This document shows, piece after piece, positions 1-7,595 of a stretch of DNA of 38,193 bases. Origin of the DNA: an uncultured Clostridia bacterium (GTDB lineage: Bacteria > Bacillota > Clostridia > Oscillospirales > Acutalibacteraceae); contig CALWDJ010000020.1 in NCBI GenBank assembly GCA_944376655.1, positions 1 to 38,193 on the forward strand, read 5' to 3'. The position numbers and the translations under genes are program-made. Position 1 is the stretch's first letter. Every line of letters starts with the position of its first letter. Under the pieces are notes generated by a model. It was not told where the DNA came from and made no database searches. It saw only the letters and a program-made list of their open reading frames with translations.

Positions 1-21
1 AAAGGGCCAAACCGAGGCGGC

Positions 22-48
22 GAAAACGCTGGAAACACCAGTGTTTTC
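22..48. repeat. Hairpin near the left edge
   Basis: Two 11-base arms (22-32 and 38-48) pair fully with one G-T wobble around a 5-base loop. The short frames that run in from the left edge stop within about 115 bases and match nothing I recognise. This could be the end of an upstream element or gene, but its role is unknown. Confidence 0.4.
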
Positions 49-87
49 AAGGGGTATAGAAATTTTAACTGAGAAATTAAAATTTTT

Positions 88-117
88 AACCCTGAATTTC
101 GTTTGAAATTCAGGGTT
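88..117 (-). terminator. 13-bp perfect hairpin downstream of the DUF4965 gene
   Basis: Arms 88-100 and 105-117 are perfectly complementary around a four-base loop. It lies about 50 bases past the stop of the minus-strand gene ending at 166, where a terminator is expected. On the minus strand the stem is followed by an A-run and then T-rich sequence rather than a clean T-tract, so the call is moderate. Confidence 0.5.
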
Positions 118-165
118 ATTCGTCCGCCTGCTTGAGTTTTGTTTTAGTGTAGGATTTTTTCGGCG

Positions 166-2022
166 TCAGTCAAACAGCAGCTTTATAAAAAGTCCGCCCT
201 GAACGGTCCGGTTCCTGAAACTTACCATTTCGGAGGTGTCGGCATAGTACCAGTCGGTCATCGGCACCCTTGAACGCATTGTATTGTAGGCGTTCCATAA
301 AAGTCCGGTGAAAAACTCAAAATCTTCCGGTTTATCGGCAAAGCACGCCGCCCACACCGTCCAGTCGGACTTTGTGTACTTTTCCCTGCTGTCAAGCGGC
401 ACGCCGTAGGGCAGCGCCTCTTTTCTGTACCGCGCGGTCTCGCCCTCAAAAAAGCTGTCGGGGAAAAGTCCTGTTTTCCACAGCTTATCCCAAACCGCGT
501 TGTACTTGAGACTGAAGGTGTCCGGACGGTCATAGGCAAGCCTGAAGCTGCCGTCGCCGTTTGAAGCGCGGGTAATAAAGGAGCGCGCGTATTCCGCCGC
601 CTTTGCCGAAAGTATACCGGCTTTTTCACTCTCTCCCCCGCGCCTTAGAATATCGGCGTAGCCTGCCATTCCCATTATCGCTTTGAGCGAAAGGTTGCAG
701 TTGTGCGCCATATGACCGGCAAAATCGTCGGTGCAGAGCTGATAATCCGGGTCAAGCCCGTACTTTACAAGATATCCGCTCCACATTTCAAGCAGGTCGG
801 AAAAACTGTCGGCAAATTCCGTGCTGCCGTCCGCCTTTGTTATGGCGGCGGCGAGTATAAGCATATTTCCGCACTCCTCAACCGGCATCTGTCCGTCATA
901 GTTTGAGGCATATACCTGTCCGTTGAGTATAGGATACTGTCCTACGTCGTGCGGAGCGAAATCGTATTTCCACATACCGCTGCGGCAATATTTTATAATC
1001 GGGCGCAGCATGCCTTTCAGCAGCTCGGTATTGTAGCGCAGGAAAAGCGGTGCCGACGGGTATGTAACGTCGACCGTGGCGGCGCAGCCGTTTGAAAAAC
1101 ATTCCTTTGATATAAAAATATTATTTCCGTCGCCGTCTGCCGCCAGCTTGTGCGCCGCCATTACCTGACGGTAGGCGAGAGTCAGCAGCTCTGCGTATTT
1201 TTCTCCGCCTTTTCGTTTAGCCTCGGCGTACATCGACTCGCTGAATTCGCGGCAGCGGCGGGTGATTTCGTCATAATCGTCAAACGCCTCTTCTATTGCG
1301 GCGGTTATGGTCATACCGTCCTTTTTCCAGTAGGCATTTACCGGCTCGCCGAAATATATAAGGCTTGATATATCGTCGTAAGCGAAGGCGAAAAGCAGGC
1401 TGTCTTTAATTTCAGCCTGAGCCGAAACAGCGTAGAGTGAGTCTACGACCTCGTTGCGTGTAACTCCCTCGCTATTTACGGCAAGATAGCAGTAGCCCCA
1501 GTCTATGCGCACATCGTCGCCGCTGCGGCTGAGCACCTGCTGCGCGCCGCTGCCTATACGCACGGCGGTTCCGTTTGAGAGCGGCACGTCCTCGGAGTAT
1601 GCCCTGCCCTCGCCGGCTTTATTCAGCACAAGCTCCTCTGTGACCGCCACCTTGGCGGTGACTTTATGCTCAATTCCGTCAAGGCTCTCGTATGACAGCT
1701 TTAAATATGAAACGGGGCGGGATACATAATACAGATCTGTTATAAGCAGAGGAGATGTGAAAACCGCGGTCAGCCTGATTTTCTCATTCTCAAATACCGC
1801 ATAGGTCGACATCGCGTCGATATCAAGCGATACCTGCTTTATAGGTTCGGCGCCGCAGCCGAGAAAGGAAAAAATCTCCCCGTCTATATCAACCGTTCCA
1901 AGCAGCGTGTTGGGACTCGCGGTCCAGTGCGCCGTGCCGCAGCGGTTTATTTCGTCTCTGCTCCAGACAGAAAAATACGGGTCAACCGTAATCAGCGGTA
2001 CCGCCGGCAATCTCATTTTCAT
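166..2022 (-). CDS. DUF4965/DUF5127/DUF1793 protein, GtaA glutaminase-like (alpha/alpha)6 family
   Basis: The 618-residue product belongs to the group annotated as glutaminase A-like (DUF4964, DUF5127, DUF4965 and DUF1793 in order). The N-terminus carries the PLITVDPYFSVWS signature. The C-terminal half has the conserved blocks HDVGQYP (about residue 360), MPVEECGNM (about 380) and TDDFAGH (about 433), as expected for the (alpha/alpha)6 barrel. No signal peptide is visible, so it probably acts in the cytoplasm, unlike the secreted fungal GtaA proteins. I chose the ATG at 2022 because a GGAGG lies 8 bases upstream; a GTG at 2040 would start before that site. It is divergent from an AraC regulator, which suggests substrate-controlled expression and a role in sugar use. 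The true substrate is unknown: the family has glutaminase annotations but is widespread in carbohydrate loci. Confidence 0.85.
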   Translation of the reverse strand: MKMRLPAVPLITVDPYFSVWSRDEINRCGTAHWTASPNTLLGTVDIDGEIFSFLGCGAEPIKQVSLDIDAMSTYAVFENEKIRLTAVFTSPLLITDLYYVSRPVSYLKLSYESLDGIEHKVTAKVAVTEELVLNKAGEGRAYSEDVPLSNGTAVRIGSGAQQVLSRSGDDVRIDWGYCYLAVNSEGVTRNEVVDSLYAVSAQAEIKDSLLFAFAYDDISSLIYFGEPVNAYWKKDGMTITAAIEEAFDDYDEITRRCREFSESMYAEAKRKGGEKYAELLTLAYRQVMAAHKLAADGDGNNIFISKECFSNGCAATVDVTYPSAPLFLRYNTELLKGMLRPIIKYCRSGMWKYDFAPHDVGQYPILNGQVYASNYDGQMPVEECGNMLILAAAITKADGSTEFADSFSDLLEMWSGYLVKYGLDPDYQLCTDDFAGHMAHNCNLSLKAIMGMAGYADILRRGGESEKAGILSAKAAEYARSFITRASNGDGSFRLAYDRPDTFSLKYNAVWDKLWKTGLFPDSFFEGETARYRKEALPYGVPLDSREKYTKSDWTVWAACFADKPEDFEFFTGLLWNAYNTMRSRVPMTDWYYADTSEMVSFRNRTVQGGLFIKLLFD

Positions 2023-2044
2023 ACAAAAACCTCCGTTCACTCGG

Positions 2045-2073
2045 TTGATTATTTTTTATATATGAAGTATACT
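2045..2073 (+). promoter_or_regulatory. Promoter for the AraC regulator
   Basis: TTGATT (2045-2050), a 17-base spacer and TATACT (2068-2073) form a good sigma-A type promoter. Transcription would start near 2080. That lies beyond the ATG at 2078 and supports the TTG start at 2129. The octamer AGTATACT (2066-2073) is palindromic and serves as -10 on both strands. Confidence 0.65.
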
Positions 2074-2094
2074 GTTTATGAAATTCCCGCACAA
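2066..2094 (-). promoter_or_regulatory. Promoter for the DUF4965 gene
   Basis: On the minus strand a TTGTGC -35 (2094-2089) and TATACT -10 (2071-2066) are separated by exactly 17 bases. Transcription would begin near 2059, giving a leader of about 37 bases that contains the ribosome site at 2031-2035. Its -10 overlaps the -10 of the AraC promoter. Confidence 0.6.
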
Positions 2095-2128
2095 GCGGAT
2101 ATTCAATTTAAAAAGTGAGGAATACAAT

Positions 2129-2944
2129 TTGAGAGAAGAACTGCTGATACTTCCCTCGCGCGGCGCTCTGCCGATAGGCGCAGAGCTTGCCGGCATATCT
2201 TACTGTGACGGCAGTTATTTTATATCAAGGGTAAAATCAGACGTAACGGTGATAGAGTACGTGCTCAGCGGCGAGGGCGTGATCAACTGCGGCGGCACGG
2301 TATTCACGGTCGGCGCGGACACGGTGTACATACTTAAAAAGGGGTCGGCTCACAGCTACCGCTCCTCGGCGGAGAACCCGTGGGTGAAAATATTCATAAA
2401 TCTTTCGGGCGACCTTGCGGTAAGGCTTCTTGAGGAATATAATATCGGAGATAAAACGGTGTTTCCGGGCGGCGGCACAAAAAACCTGTTTCTGCGCGTC
2501 GAGTCATTGGTAAGACGCGGGAAAAGCGACCTTTCGGTTCATACCGCCCTTGCGGCGCTGTATTTGAAGATAATAGCCGTTCTCTGCACAGCCGGAGGAA
2601 AAACCGGAAACGAAGAGGCGGCAAGGCTTAAAAACTACCTTGACGGAAATCTTAACCGCATAGTCAAGAACAGCGAGCTTGCCGCGTCGGTCTACCGCTC
2701 GCCGGACTATACGGTAAAGCTGTTTGCCGCGGAATACGGAACCACGCCGTATGAGTATCAGCTCAGGGAAAAAATGAGTACGGCAAAGCGGCTGCTTAAA
2801 AATACGGCGATGCCGGTTTCAGAGATTGCGGCGGCGCTTGGCTATAACGACCCGCAGTATTTTTCGGGACTGTTCAAGCGCAGGTGCGGAATGCCGCCGA
2901 GCACTTACCGGAAAAAGAATAAAGCGAACGGCGCCTTTGATTAA
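2129..2944 (+). CDS. AraC family transcriptional regulator
   Basis: The 271-residue protein has an N-terminal cupin-like sensing domain (about residues 25-110) and a C-terminal pair of helix-turn-helix motifs (about 165-265). It ends with the AraC signature around YNDPQYFSGLFKRRCG. The family binds DNA near its own gene and usually activates a neighbouring carbohydrate gene when a sugar occupies the N-terminal domain. I prefer the TTG start at 2129: GTGAGG lies 8 bases upstream, and the predicted transcription start is downstream of the only upstream ATG (2078). It is divergent from the DUF4965 gene, its most likely target. The ligand cannot be read from sequence. Confidence 0.88.
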   Translation: MREELLILPSRGALPIGAELAGISYCDGSYFISRVKSDVTVIEYVLSGEGVINCGGTVFTVGADTVYILKKGSAHSYRSSAENPWVKIFINLSGDLAVRLLEEYNIGDKTVFPGGGTKNLFLRVESLVRRGKSDLSVHTALAALYLKIIAVLCTAGGKTGNEEAARLKNYLDGNLNRIVKNSELAASVYRSPDYTVKLFAAEYGTTPYEYQLREKMSTAKRLLKNTAMPVSEIAAALGYNDPQYFSGLFKRRCGMPPSTYRKKNKANGAFD

Positions 2945-3004
2945 AGCCGTGAGCGGCAAAGATACATTTTGTGTTCTGAAAGATGTTAGACGAGGAGTGT
3001 TTTT

Positions 3005-3877
3005 ATGAAATGCAGCATATGCCCGAGAAAATGCGGGGCGGAGCGGGACGCGCAAAGCGGGGAAGGCTTTTGTAAAATGCCGCTGTCCCCTAAGGTGGCA
3101 AGGGCAGCTCTGCATTTCTGGGAGGAACCGCCCATAAGCGGGAAAAACGGCTCGGGTACGGTGTTTTTCAGCGGCTGCGGGCTTGACTGCGCCTTTTGTC
3201 AGAATTATGAAATATCCCACGGCGGATTCGGCAAAACGGTAAGCTGCGAGCGGCTGGCGGAAATCTTCTGCGAGCTGGAAAAAAAGGGCGCGCACAATAT
3301 AAACCTTGTCACCCCGACCCATTTCGTGCCGGCAATCAAAAAGGCGCTTGATATACACCGTCCGTCGGTGCCGGTGGTGTATAACTCGGGCGGATACGAC
3401 ACGACTGAGCTTATAAGGTCGCTTGAGGATTATGTTGATATTTACCTTATGGACTTAAAATACCTCTCCCCCGAAAGGGCGGCAAGGTATTCGGGAGCGG
3501 AAAATTATCCGGAATACGCCGCGGCGTCGATAAAGGAGTGCGTAAGGCAGCGTCCCGAATGTATAACCGAAAACGGAATTATGAAAAAAGGGGTTATAAT
3601 AAGACATCTTCTGCTGCCAATGGGTACGGCTGAAGCGATAAGGGTGTTTGACTGGGCGCGGGAAAACGCTCCGGGGGCGTACTTCAGCATAATGAGCCAG
3701 TACACGCCCTGCGGCAGAGCCGGAAGTTTGCCTGAAATCAACCGCCGGGTGACAAAGCGGGAGTACGAAAAGGTGCTTGACCACATCTGCTCGTCCGGCG
3801 CGGAGAATGTGTTTATACAGGAGCGTTCGAGCGCTGATAAGGAATATGTGCCGCCGTTTGACCTTGAGGGAGTGTAA
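3005..3877 (+). CDS. Radical SAM protein, PflA/PflX-like
   Basis: This 290-residue enzyme carries the canonical radical SAM cluster CGLDCAFC (C-x3-C-x2-C, about residues 58-65), which binds a 4Fe-4S cluster and S-adenosylmethionine. An additional N-terminal CSICPRKCG segment adds cysteines. The arrangement matches the COG1313 group annotated as putative pyruvate formate-lyase activating enzyme. Glycyl-radical activation is the family annotation, but no glycyl-radical enzyme lies nearby, so the target is unknown. The ATG at 3005 has a GAGGAG site just upstream. The gene starts 60 bases after the AraC gene and is followed by a terminator, so it could be co-transcribed with the regulator. Confidence 0.85.
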   Translation: MKCSICPRKCGAERDAQSGEGFCKMPLSPKVARAALHFWEEPPISGKNGSGTVFFSGCGLDCAFCQNYEISHGGFGKTVSCERLAEIFCELEKKGAHNINLVTPTHFVPAIKKALDIHRPSVPVVYNSGGYDTTELIRSLEDYVDIYLMDLKYLSPERAARYSGAENYPEYAAASIKECVRQRPECITENGIMKKGVIIRHLLLPMGTAEAIRVFDWARENAPGAYFSIMSQYTPCGRAGSLPEINRRVTKREYEKVLDHICSSGAENVFIQERSSADKEYVPPFDLEGV

Positions 3878-3892
3878 AGGCGTTTTAAGGCA

Positions 3893-3937
3893 GGCGCGCA
3901 AAGGAGCGGTAAAATGCTTCCTTGCGCCGCTTTTTTT
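3893..3937 (+). terminator. Rho-independent terminator after the radical SAM gene
   Basis: An imperfect inverted repeat (arms about 3893-3907 and 3916-3930) with a GC-rich base is followed by seven T residues (3931-3937). It separates the radical SAM gene from the promoter of the next operon. Confidence 0.7.
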
Positions 3938-3976
3938 ATGCCTTTCTCGCAAAAAAGAATTGTTCATAAAAATATC

Positions 3977-4005
3977 TTTATTTTTAGCGGCGGCTGTGGT
4001 ATAAT
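3977..4005 (+). promoter_or_regulatory. Extended -10 promoter at the head of the long operon
   Basis: A perfect TATAAT (4000-4005) is preceded by TGG, an extended -10 element. A weak TTTATT -35 (3977-3982) sits 17 bases upstream. It lies 35 bases before the lipoprotein start and directly after a terminator, so it probably drives the plus-strand run that follows. Confidence 0.7.
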
Positions 4006-4039
4006 TCATAATGTATTTTTATGCGCGGAGGTGACGGAA

Positions 4040-5365
4040 ATGAAAGTGAAAAGGATTGCCGGAGCGGCGGTTTCACTGCTGCTCACATTTTTACTGTGCG
4101 GCTGCGAGCTTTTCACCGCGGACACCGCCGAGCTTTTAAGGCCTCCGGCACTGTCGGGCGACCTCGCCCCGATTTCGGACGCTATAAAGGAAAGCGCGGG
4201 CGGACCGTTTACGCTTAAATATCCGTCAGCCGGAAATTTCCGCTCGGCGGTCATACAGAACGATATCGACGGGGACGGGCTTTTTGAGGCGTTCGCCTTT
4301 TACAGCACACAGGGAAGCGACTCGTCGGTGACAATGCATATGAACATAATATGCGAAAACAACGGCGTCTGGAAATCCGCGGCGCAGCAGAGCATTGTGG
4401 CGGGCGGGGTAGACAGAATAGATTTCTGCGACCTTGATTCGGACGGTATACAGGAAATACTCGTCGGTTGGGAGATATACGGAACCAGTAAAATGCAGCT
4501 CGGTGTTTACAGCTTCAAGGACGGCAGGATAACCCAGCGCATGCTCGAGGAGTATACCCGCTTCACATACTGCGATCTTGACTCTGACGGAGTCAATGAG
4601 GTGTTTATCATAAATCACAATCCTACCGAGCAGAAAAATTTCGCGTCTGTGTATGTGCTGAACGATACCGGAACAACACAGATATACCACTGTGAGCTTG
4701 ACCATACCGCGCAGAGCGTGGGCGAGCCGGTGGTCTCGCACCTGTCGTCAGGCCGGCCGGCGGTGTATATAGATGAGGTCAAGGGCGTAGGGGCGGTGAC
4801 CGAGGTGCTTTTTGTTGAGAAAAACTCGCTTGTCAATCCGCTGATAAACACCGAGACAAACGAAAATCTCGCCACACTGCGGCCGGTAGGCATCACCGTT
4901 ACCGATATAAACGGCGACTCGGTTCCGGAAATACCGGTTCAGGAAAAGGTACCTAATATCGCCGCGGCGGACAGCGGCGAGCGGCTTTACCTTACAAACT
5001 GGTGCTCATACAACGGCGAGACGCTCACGGTACAGATCACCACCATGATAGACAGCGACGAGGGCTATTACTATATTATTCCGCAGAGCAAAACCGGTCA
5101 GATAGCGGTGCTGAAGGACAGTGAGAGCGGAGCAAGGAACATATACGCCTACAACCGCGAAACGCTGTCCGCCGGAGCGAGGCTTTTCACACTGGTGAAA
5201 ACGGAAATGGCGGAATATGAGGAAAAAAAGGCGGATAACTATTCCGGCTTCGAGGAAATAACCAACGACGGGATATATGTATATCTCTGCCAGATAAGCG
5301 ACGAGGGCGCTTCGCTCGGGATAACGGTCGAGAGTATAAGAGAGAATTTCAGGCTGATTGACTGA
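4040..5365 (+). CDS. Lipoprotein with EF-hand-like/VCBS-type DxDxDG repeats
   Basis: The 441-residue product begins with a short positive segment, a hydrophobic stretch and a lipobox ending at Cys22 (LLCGC), so it should be a membrane-anchored lipoprotein. Four acidic motifs recur: DIDGDG (about residue 75), two copies of DLDSDG, and DINGDS. This is typical of FG-GAP/VCBS beta-propeller repeats that bind calcium. I chose the ATG at 4040 because it gives the signal peptide directly and has a GGAGG-like site upstream; the frame is open further 5' without a sensible start. It directly precedes a response regulator and sensor kinase, so it may be an extracytoplasmic partner of that kinase. That role is inference. 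Confidence 0.8.
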   Translation: MKVKRIAGAAVSLLLTFLLCGCELFTADTAELLRPPALSGDLAPISDAIKESAGGPFTLKYPSAGNFRSAVIQNDIDGDGLFEAFAFYSTQGSDSSVTMHMNIICENNGVWKSAAQQSIVAGGVDRIDFCDLDSDGIQEILVGWEIYGTSKMQLGVYSFKDGRITQRMLEEYTRFTYCDLDSDGVNEVFIINHNPTEQKNFASVYVLNDTGTTQIYHCELDHTAQSVGEPVVSHLSSGRPAVYIDEVKGVGAVTEVLFVEKNSLVNPLINTETNENLATLRPVGITVTDINGDSVPEIPVQEKVPNIAAADSGERLYLTNWCSYNGETLTVQITTMIDSDEGYYYIIPQSKTGQIAVLKDSESGARNIYAYNRETLSAGARLFTLVKTEMAEYEEKKADNYSGFEEITNDGIYVYLCQISDEGASLGITVESIRENFRLID

Positions 5366-5413
5366 AATAAAAAACGGCGCGGCGTATGAGCCGGTCGGAA
5401 CGGAGGGAATAAA

Positions 5414-6118
5414 ATGAAACGCATAATGGTAGTCGAGGATGAGGTGGCTATAAGAGAATTTGAGGTTATAAACCTTAAAAGAGTCGGTTACACGGTAGTC
5501 GAAGCGGGCTCGGGCGAGGAGGCGCTTGACATTTACGACAGTGACGCTGAAGGCTTTGACATCGCGCTTTTGGATATTTCAATGCCCGGAATGGACGGAT
5601 TTACCCTCTGCAAGGAGCTGCGCCGCCGCAGCGAGACTTTAGGCATAATAATGCTTACGGCGAGAACGCAGGAAATGGATAAAATAAGCGGTCTGATGTT
5701 AGGGGCAGACGATTACATAACAAAGCCGTTCAGCCCGACAGAGCTGTTAGCGCGTGTTGATTCGCTTTACCGCAGGGTCGAGATGCACACGGCAAAGCCG
5801 GAGCCCGAAAGTTCGGACGATATAACTTTAGGCGAGTTTACGCTTAATCTGCGCCGCAGGACGCTGCTTAAAAACGGCGTAAATATCGAGCTTACGCAGG
5901 TTGAGTTCCAGATGATAGAATATTTCTTTACAAACCCCGATGTCGCGCTTGACAGGACCGATATACTCAACAAGGTATGGGGCACAAATTATTTCGGCGA
6001 GGAAAAAATAGTCGACGTAAATATAAGAAGGCTCCGTATGAAGATCGAGGATGACCCGTCAAGACCGAAGCACCTTGTGACGGTCTGGGGCATGGGATAC
6101 AAGTGGAGCACGAGATAA
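5414..6118 (+). CDS. OmpR/PhoB family response regulator
   Basis: The 234-residue protein has an N-terminal receiver domain with acidic residues E8-D9-E10, phospho-acceptor Asp54 in LLDISMPGMDG, Thr82 and Lys104. It has a C-terminal winged helix (about residues 135-234) ending in VWGMGYKW, typical of the OmpR class. A GGAGGGAAT site precedes the ATG. The histidine kinase gene follows 36 bases later, so the two form a cognate pair. The target regulon is unknown; the co-transcribed lipoprotein upstream may be part of the circuit. Confidence 0.95.
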   Translation: MKRIMVVEDEVAIREFEVINLKRVGYTVVEAGSGEEALDIYDSDAEGFDIALLDISMPGMDGFTLCKELRRRSETLGIIMLTARTQEMDKISGLMLGADDYITKPFSPTELLARVDSLYRRVEMHTAKPEPESSDDITLGEFTLNLRRRTLLKNGVNIELTQVEFQMIEYFFTNPDVALDRTDILNKVWGTNYFGEEKIVDVNIRRLRMKIEDDPSRPKHLVTVWGMGYKWSTR

Positions 6119-6154
6119 GCAGGTTTTTACAATAAGCAAAGGGAGGGACACGCC

Positions 6155-7594
6155 GTGCAGCTTGAAATAAAGTTCAAGAGTATAGCCGTAAGATGGTTTT
6201 TCAATATGTTTCTTATAGTAGTGCTGATAGTCTGCGCGGTAGTGATAGGCTTTATAGCGGTGGTAAACTCGCTGTATACCGAAAAAATAGTGATGTATGC
6301 CGCTGATATAACCTATGAATTCAATTCCCTTTCCGAAACTACTCCGGCGACCTTCAGGGACACCGCAATCGATATGGCGGAAAATTTCGGCTTTAAGGAC
6401 AAACTTGAGGTGCAGGTCATTGACCGTGACGATAACGTGGTGGTCACTACTACCGGCTTTCAGCCGTCGGACAGCAAAATGGCGGACTATGAGCAGGCAA
6501 AGCTGACCGGCTCCGCCGTGGCGGACAGCAAAACATCAGGAGGCGAGCATGTACTCGCCGGAACGACTGCCCTGTACGATTCGTCGGGCAAATATCTCGG
6601 CGCGTACAGGTGGATAACCACCCTTGAAAACGCGGACAGAAGAATATCCGGACTTATTATCACGCTTGTGGTGACAGGTCTGCTGGTGTTGGCGTTCTGC
6701 GCTTTTTCTGGACTTTTCTTTATTAAATCGATAGTGACGCCTATAAGGGACGTCAGCAATATCGCGCGTAAGATAGCGATGGGCGATTTCGGCTCGAGGA
6801 TAGAGATAACAAAGAACGACGAGATAGGCGAGCTGTGCGACACGATAAACTATATGGCTTCGGAGCTGAGCCAGGCAGAAAATATGAAGAACGACTTTAT
6901 ATCGTCGGTATCGCATGAGCTGAGAACCCCGCTCACCGCTATAAAGGGCTGGGGCGAGACGGTAAAGATGTCGATAGGCACCGATGAGGCGCTTGTCAAG
7001 CGGGGGATTGACGTGGTACTGTCCGAGGCGGACAGACTGTCCGGGCTTGTCGAGGAGCTGCTTGATTTCTCGCGTATGGAGACAGGCAGGCTTTCGGTTG
7101 TGTCGCAGCCGCTCAATATATCAGAGCTGCTCACCGAATCGGTGGATATGTATATAGAGCTTGCGAGGCAGCAGGGCATTGAGCTTGTGTTTACCCGTCC
7201 GGCGGAGGACGTCACGGTATCGGGTGACCCGAACAGATTAAAGCAGGTCTTTATAAATATAATTGACAACGCGGTGAAGTACACCGAAAAGGGCGGTCAG
7301 GTGCTGGTCGACCAGATAACCGAGGAGGGCTGCGTGAGGATAACCGTAAAGGATACCGGCGTAGGCATTCCGGCGCAGGATATTGACCGTGTAAAGGAAA
7401 AATTCTACAAGGCTAATAAAACGGTCAGAGGCTCAGGAATAGGTCTTGCGGTGGCTGACGAGATTATAAAGCAGCATAAAGGACTTTTGTTTCTTGAAAG
7501 CACCGAGGGCGTGGGTACTACGGTCACGATAGTTCTGCCGTTTACTGAAAATACCGATGAGCCGGAGGAACCGGAGCAGGAAAAGGAGAATTGA
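6155..7594 (+). CDS. Membrane sensor histidine kinase
   Basis: The 479-residue protein has TM1 (about 14-38), an extracytoplasmic sensor of about 125 residues, TM2 (about 165-190) and a HAMP linker (about 191-243). The HisKA domain has the phospho-acceptor His254 in SVSHELRTPL, followed by an HATPase domain with the N box (IDNAVKYTE), G1 (DTGVGIP) and G2 (GSGIGLAVADE). It should autophosphorylate and pass phosphate to the upstream response regulator. The start is a GTG at 6155 with GGGAGGG 7 bases upstream. The sensor region resembles small periplasmic PAS-like folds in size, but no ligand can be named. The next gene starts one base after this stop. Confidence 0.94.
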   Translation: MQLEIKFKSIAVRWFFNMFLIVVLIVCAVVIGFIAVVNSLYTEKIVMYAADITYEFNSLSETTPATFRDTAIDMAENFGFKDKLEVQVIDRDDNVVVTTTGFQPSDSKMADYEQAKLTGSAVADSKTSGGEHVLAGTTALYDSSGKYLGAYRWITTLENADRRISGLIITLVVTGLLVLAFCAFSGLFFIKSIVTPIRDVSNIARKIAMGDFGSRIEITKNDEIGELCDTINYMASELSQAENMKNDFISSVSHELRTPLTAIKGWGETVKMSIGTDEALVKRGIDVVLSEADRLSGLVEELLDFSRMETGRLSVVSQPLNISELLTESVDMYIELARQQGIELVFTRPAEDVTVSGDPNRLKQVFINIIDNAVKYTEKGGQVLVDQITEEGCVRITVKDTGVGIPAQDIDRVKEKFYKANKTVRGSGIGLAVADEIIKQHKGLLFLESTEGVGTTVTIVLPFTENTDEPEEPEQEKEN

Positions 7595-7595
7595 A

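Noticed and set aside
1-115. Partial gene running in from the left edge
   Set aside because: Three plus-strand frames are open for only 19 to 35 codons and none matches a family I recognise, so no gene is called.
2819-3358. Long antisense frame opposite the AraC-radical SAM genes
   Set aside because: It has no ribosome site, overlaps two well-supported genes and its composition follows the opposite-strand codon bias.
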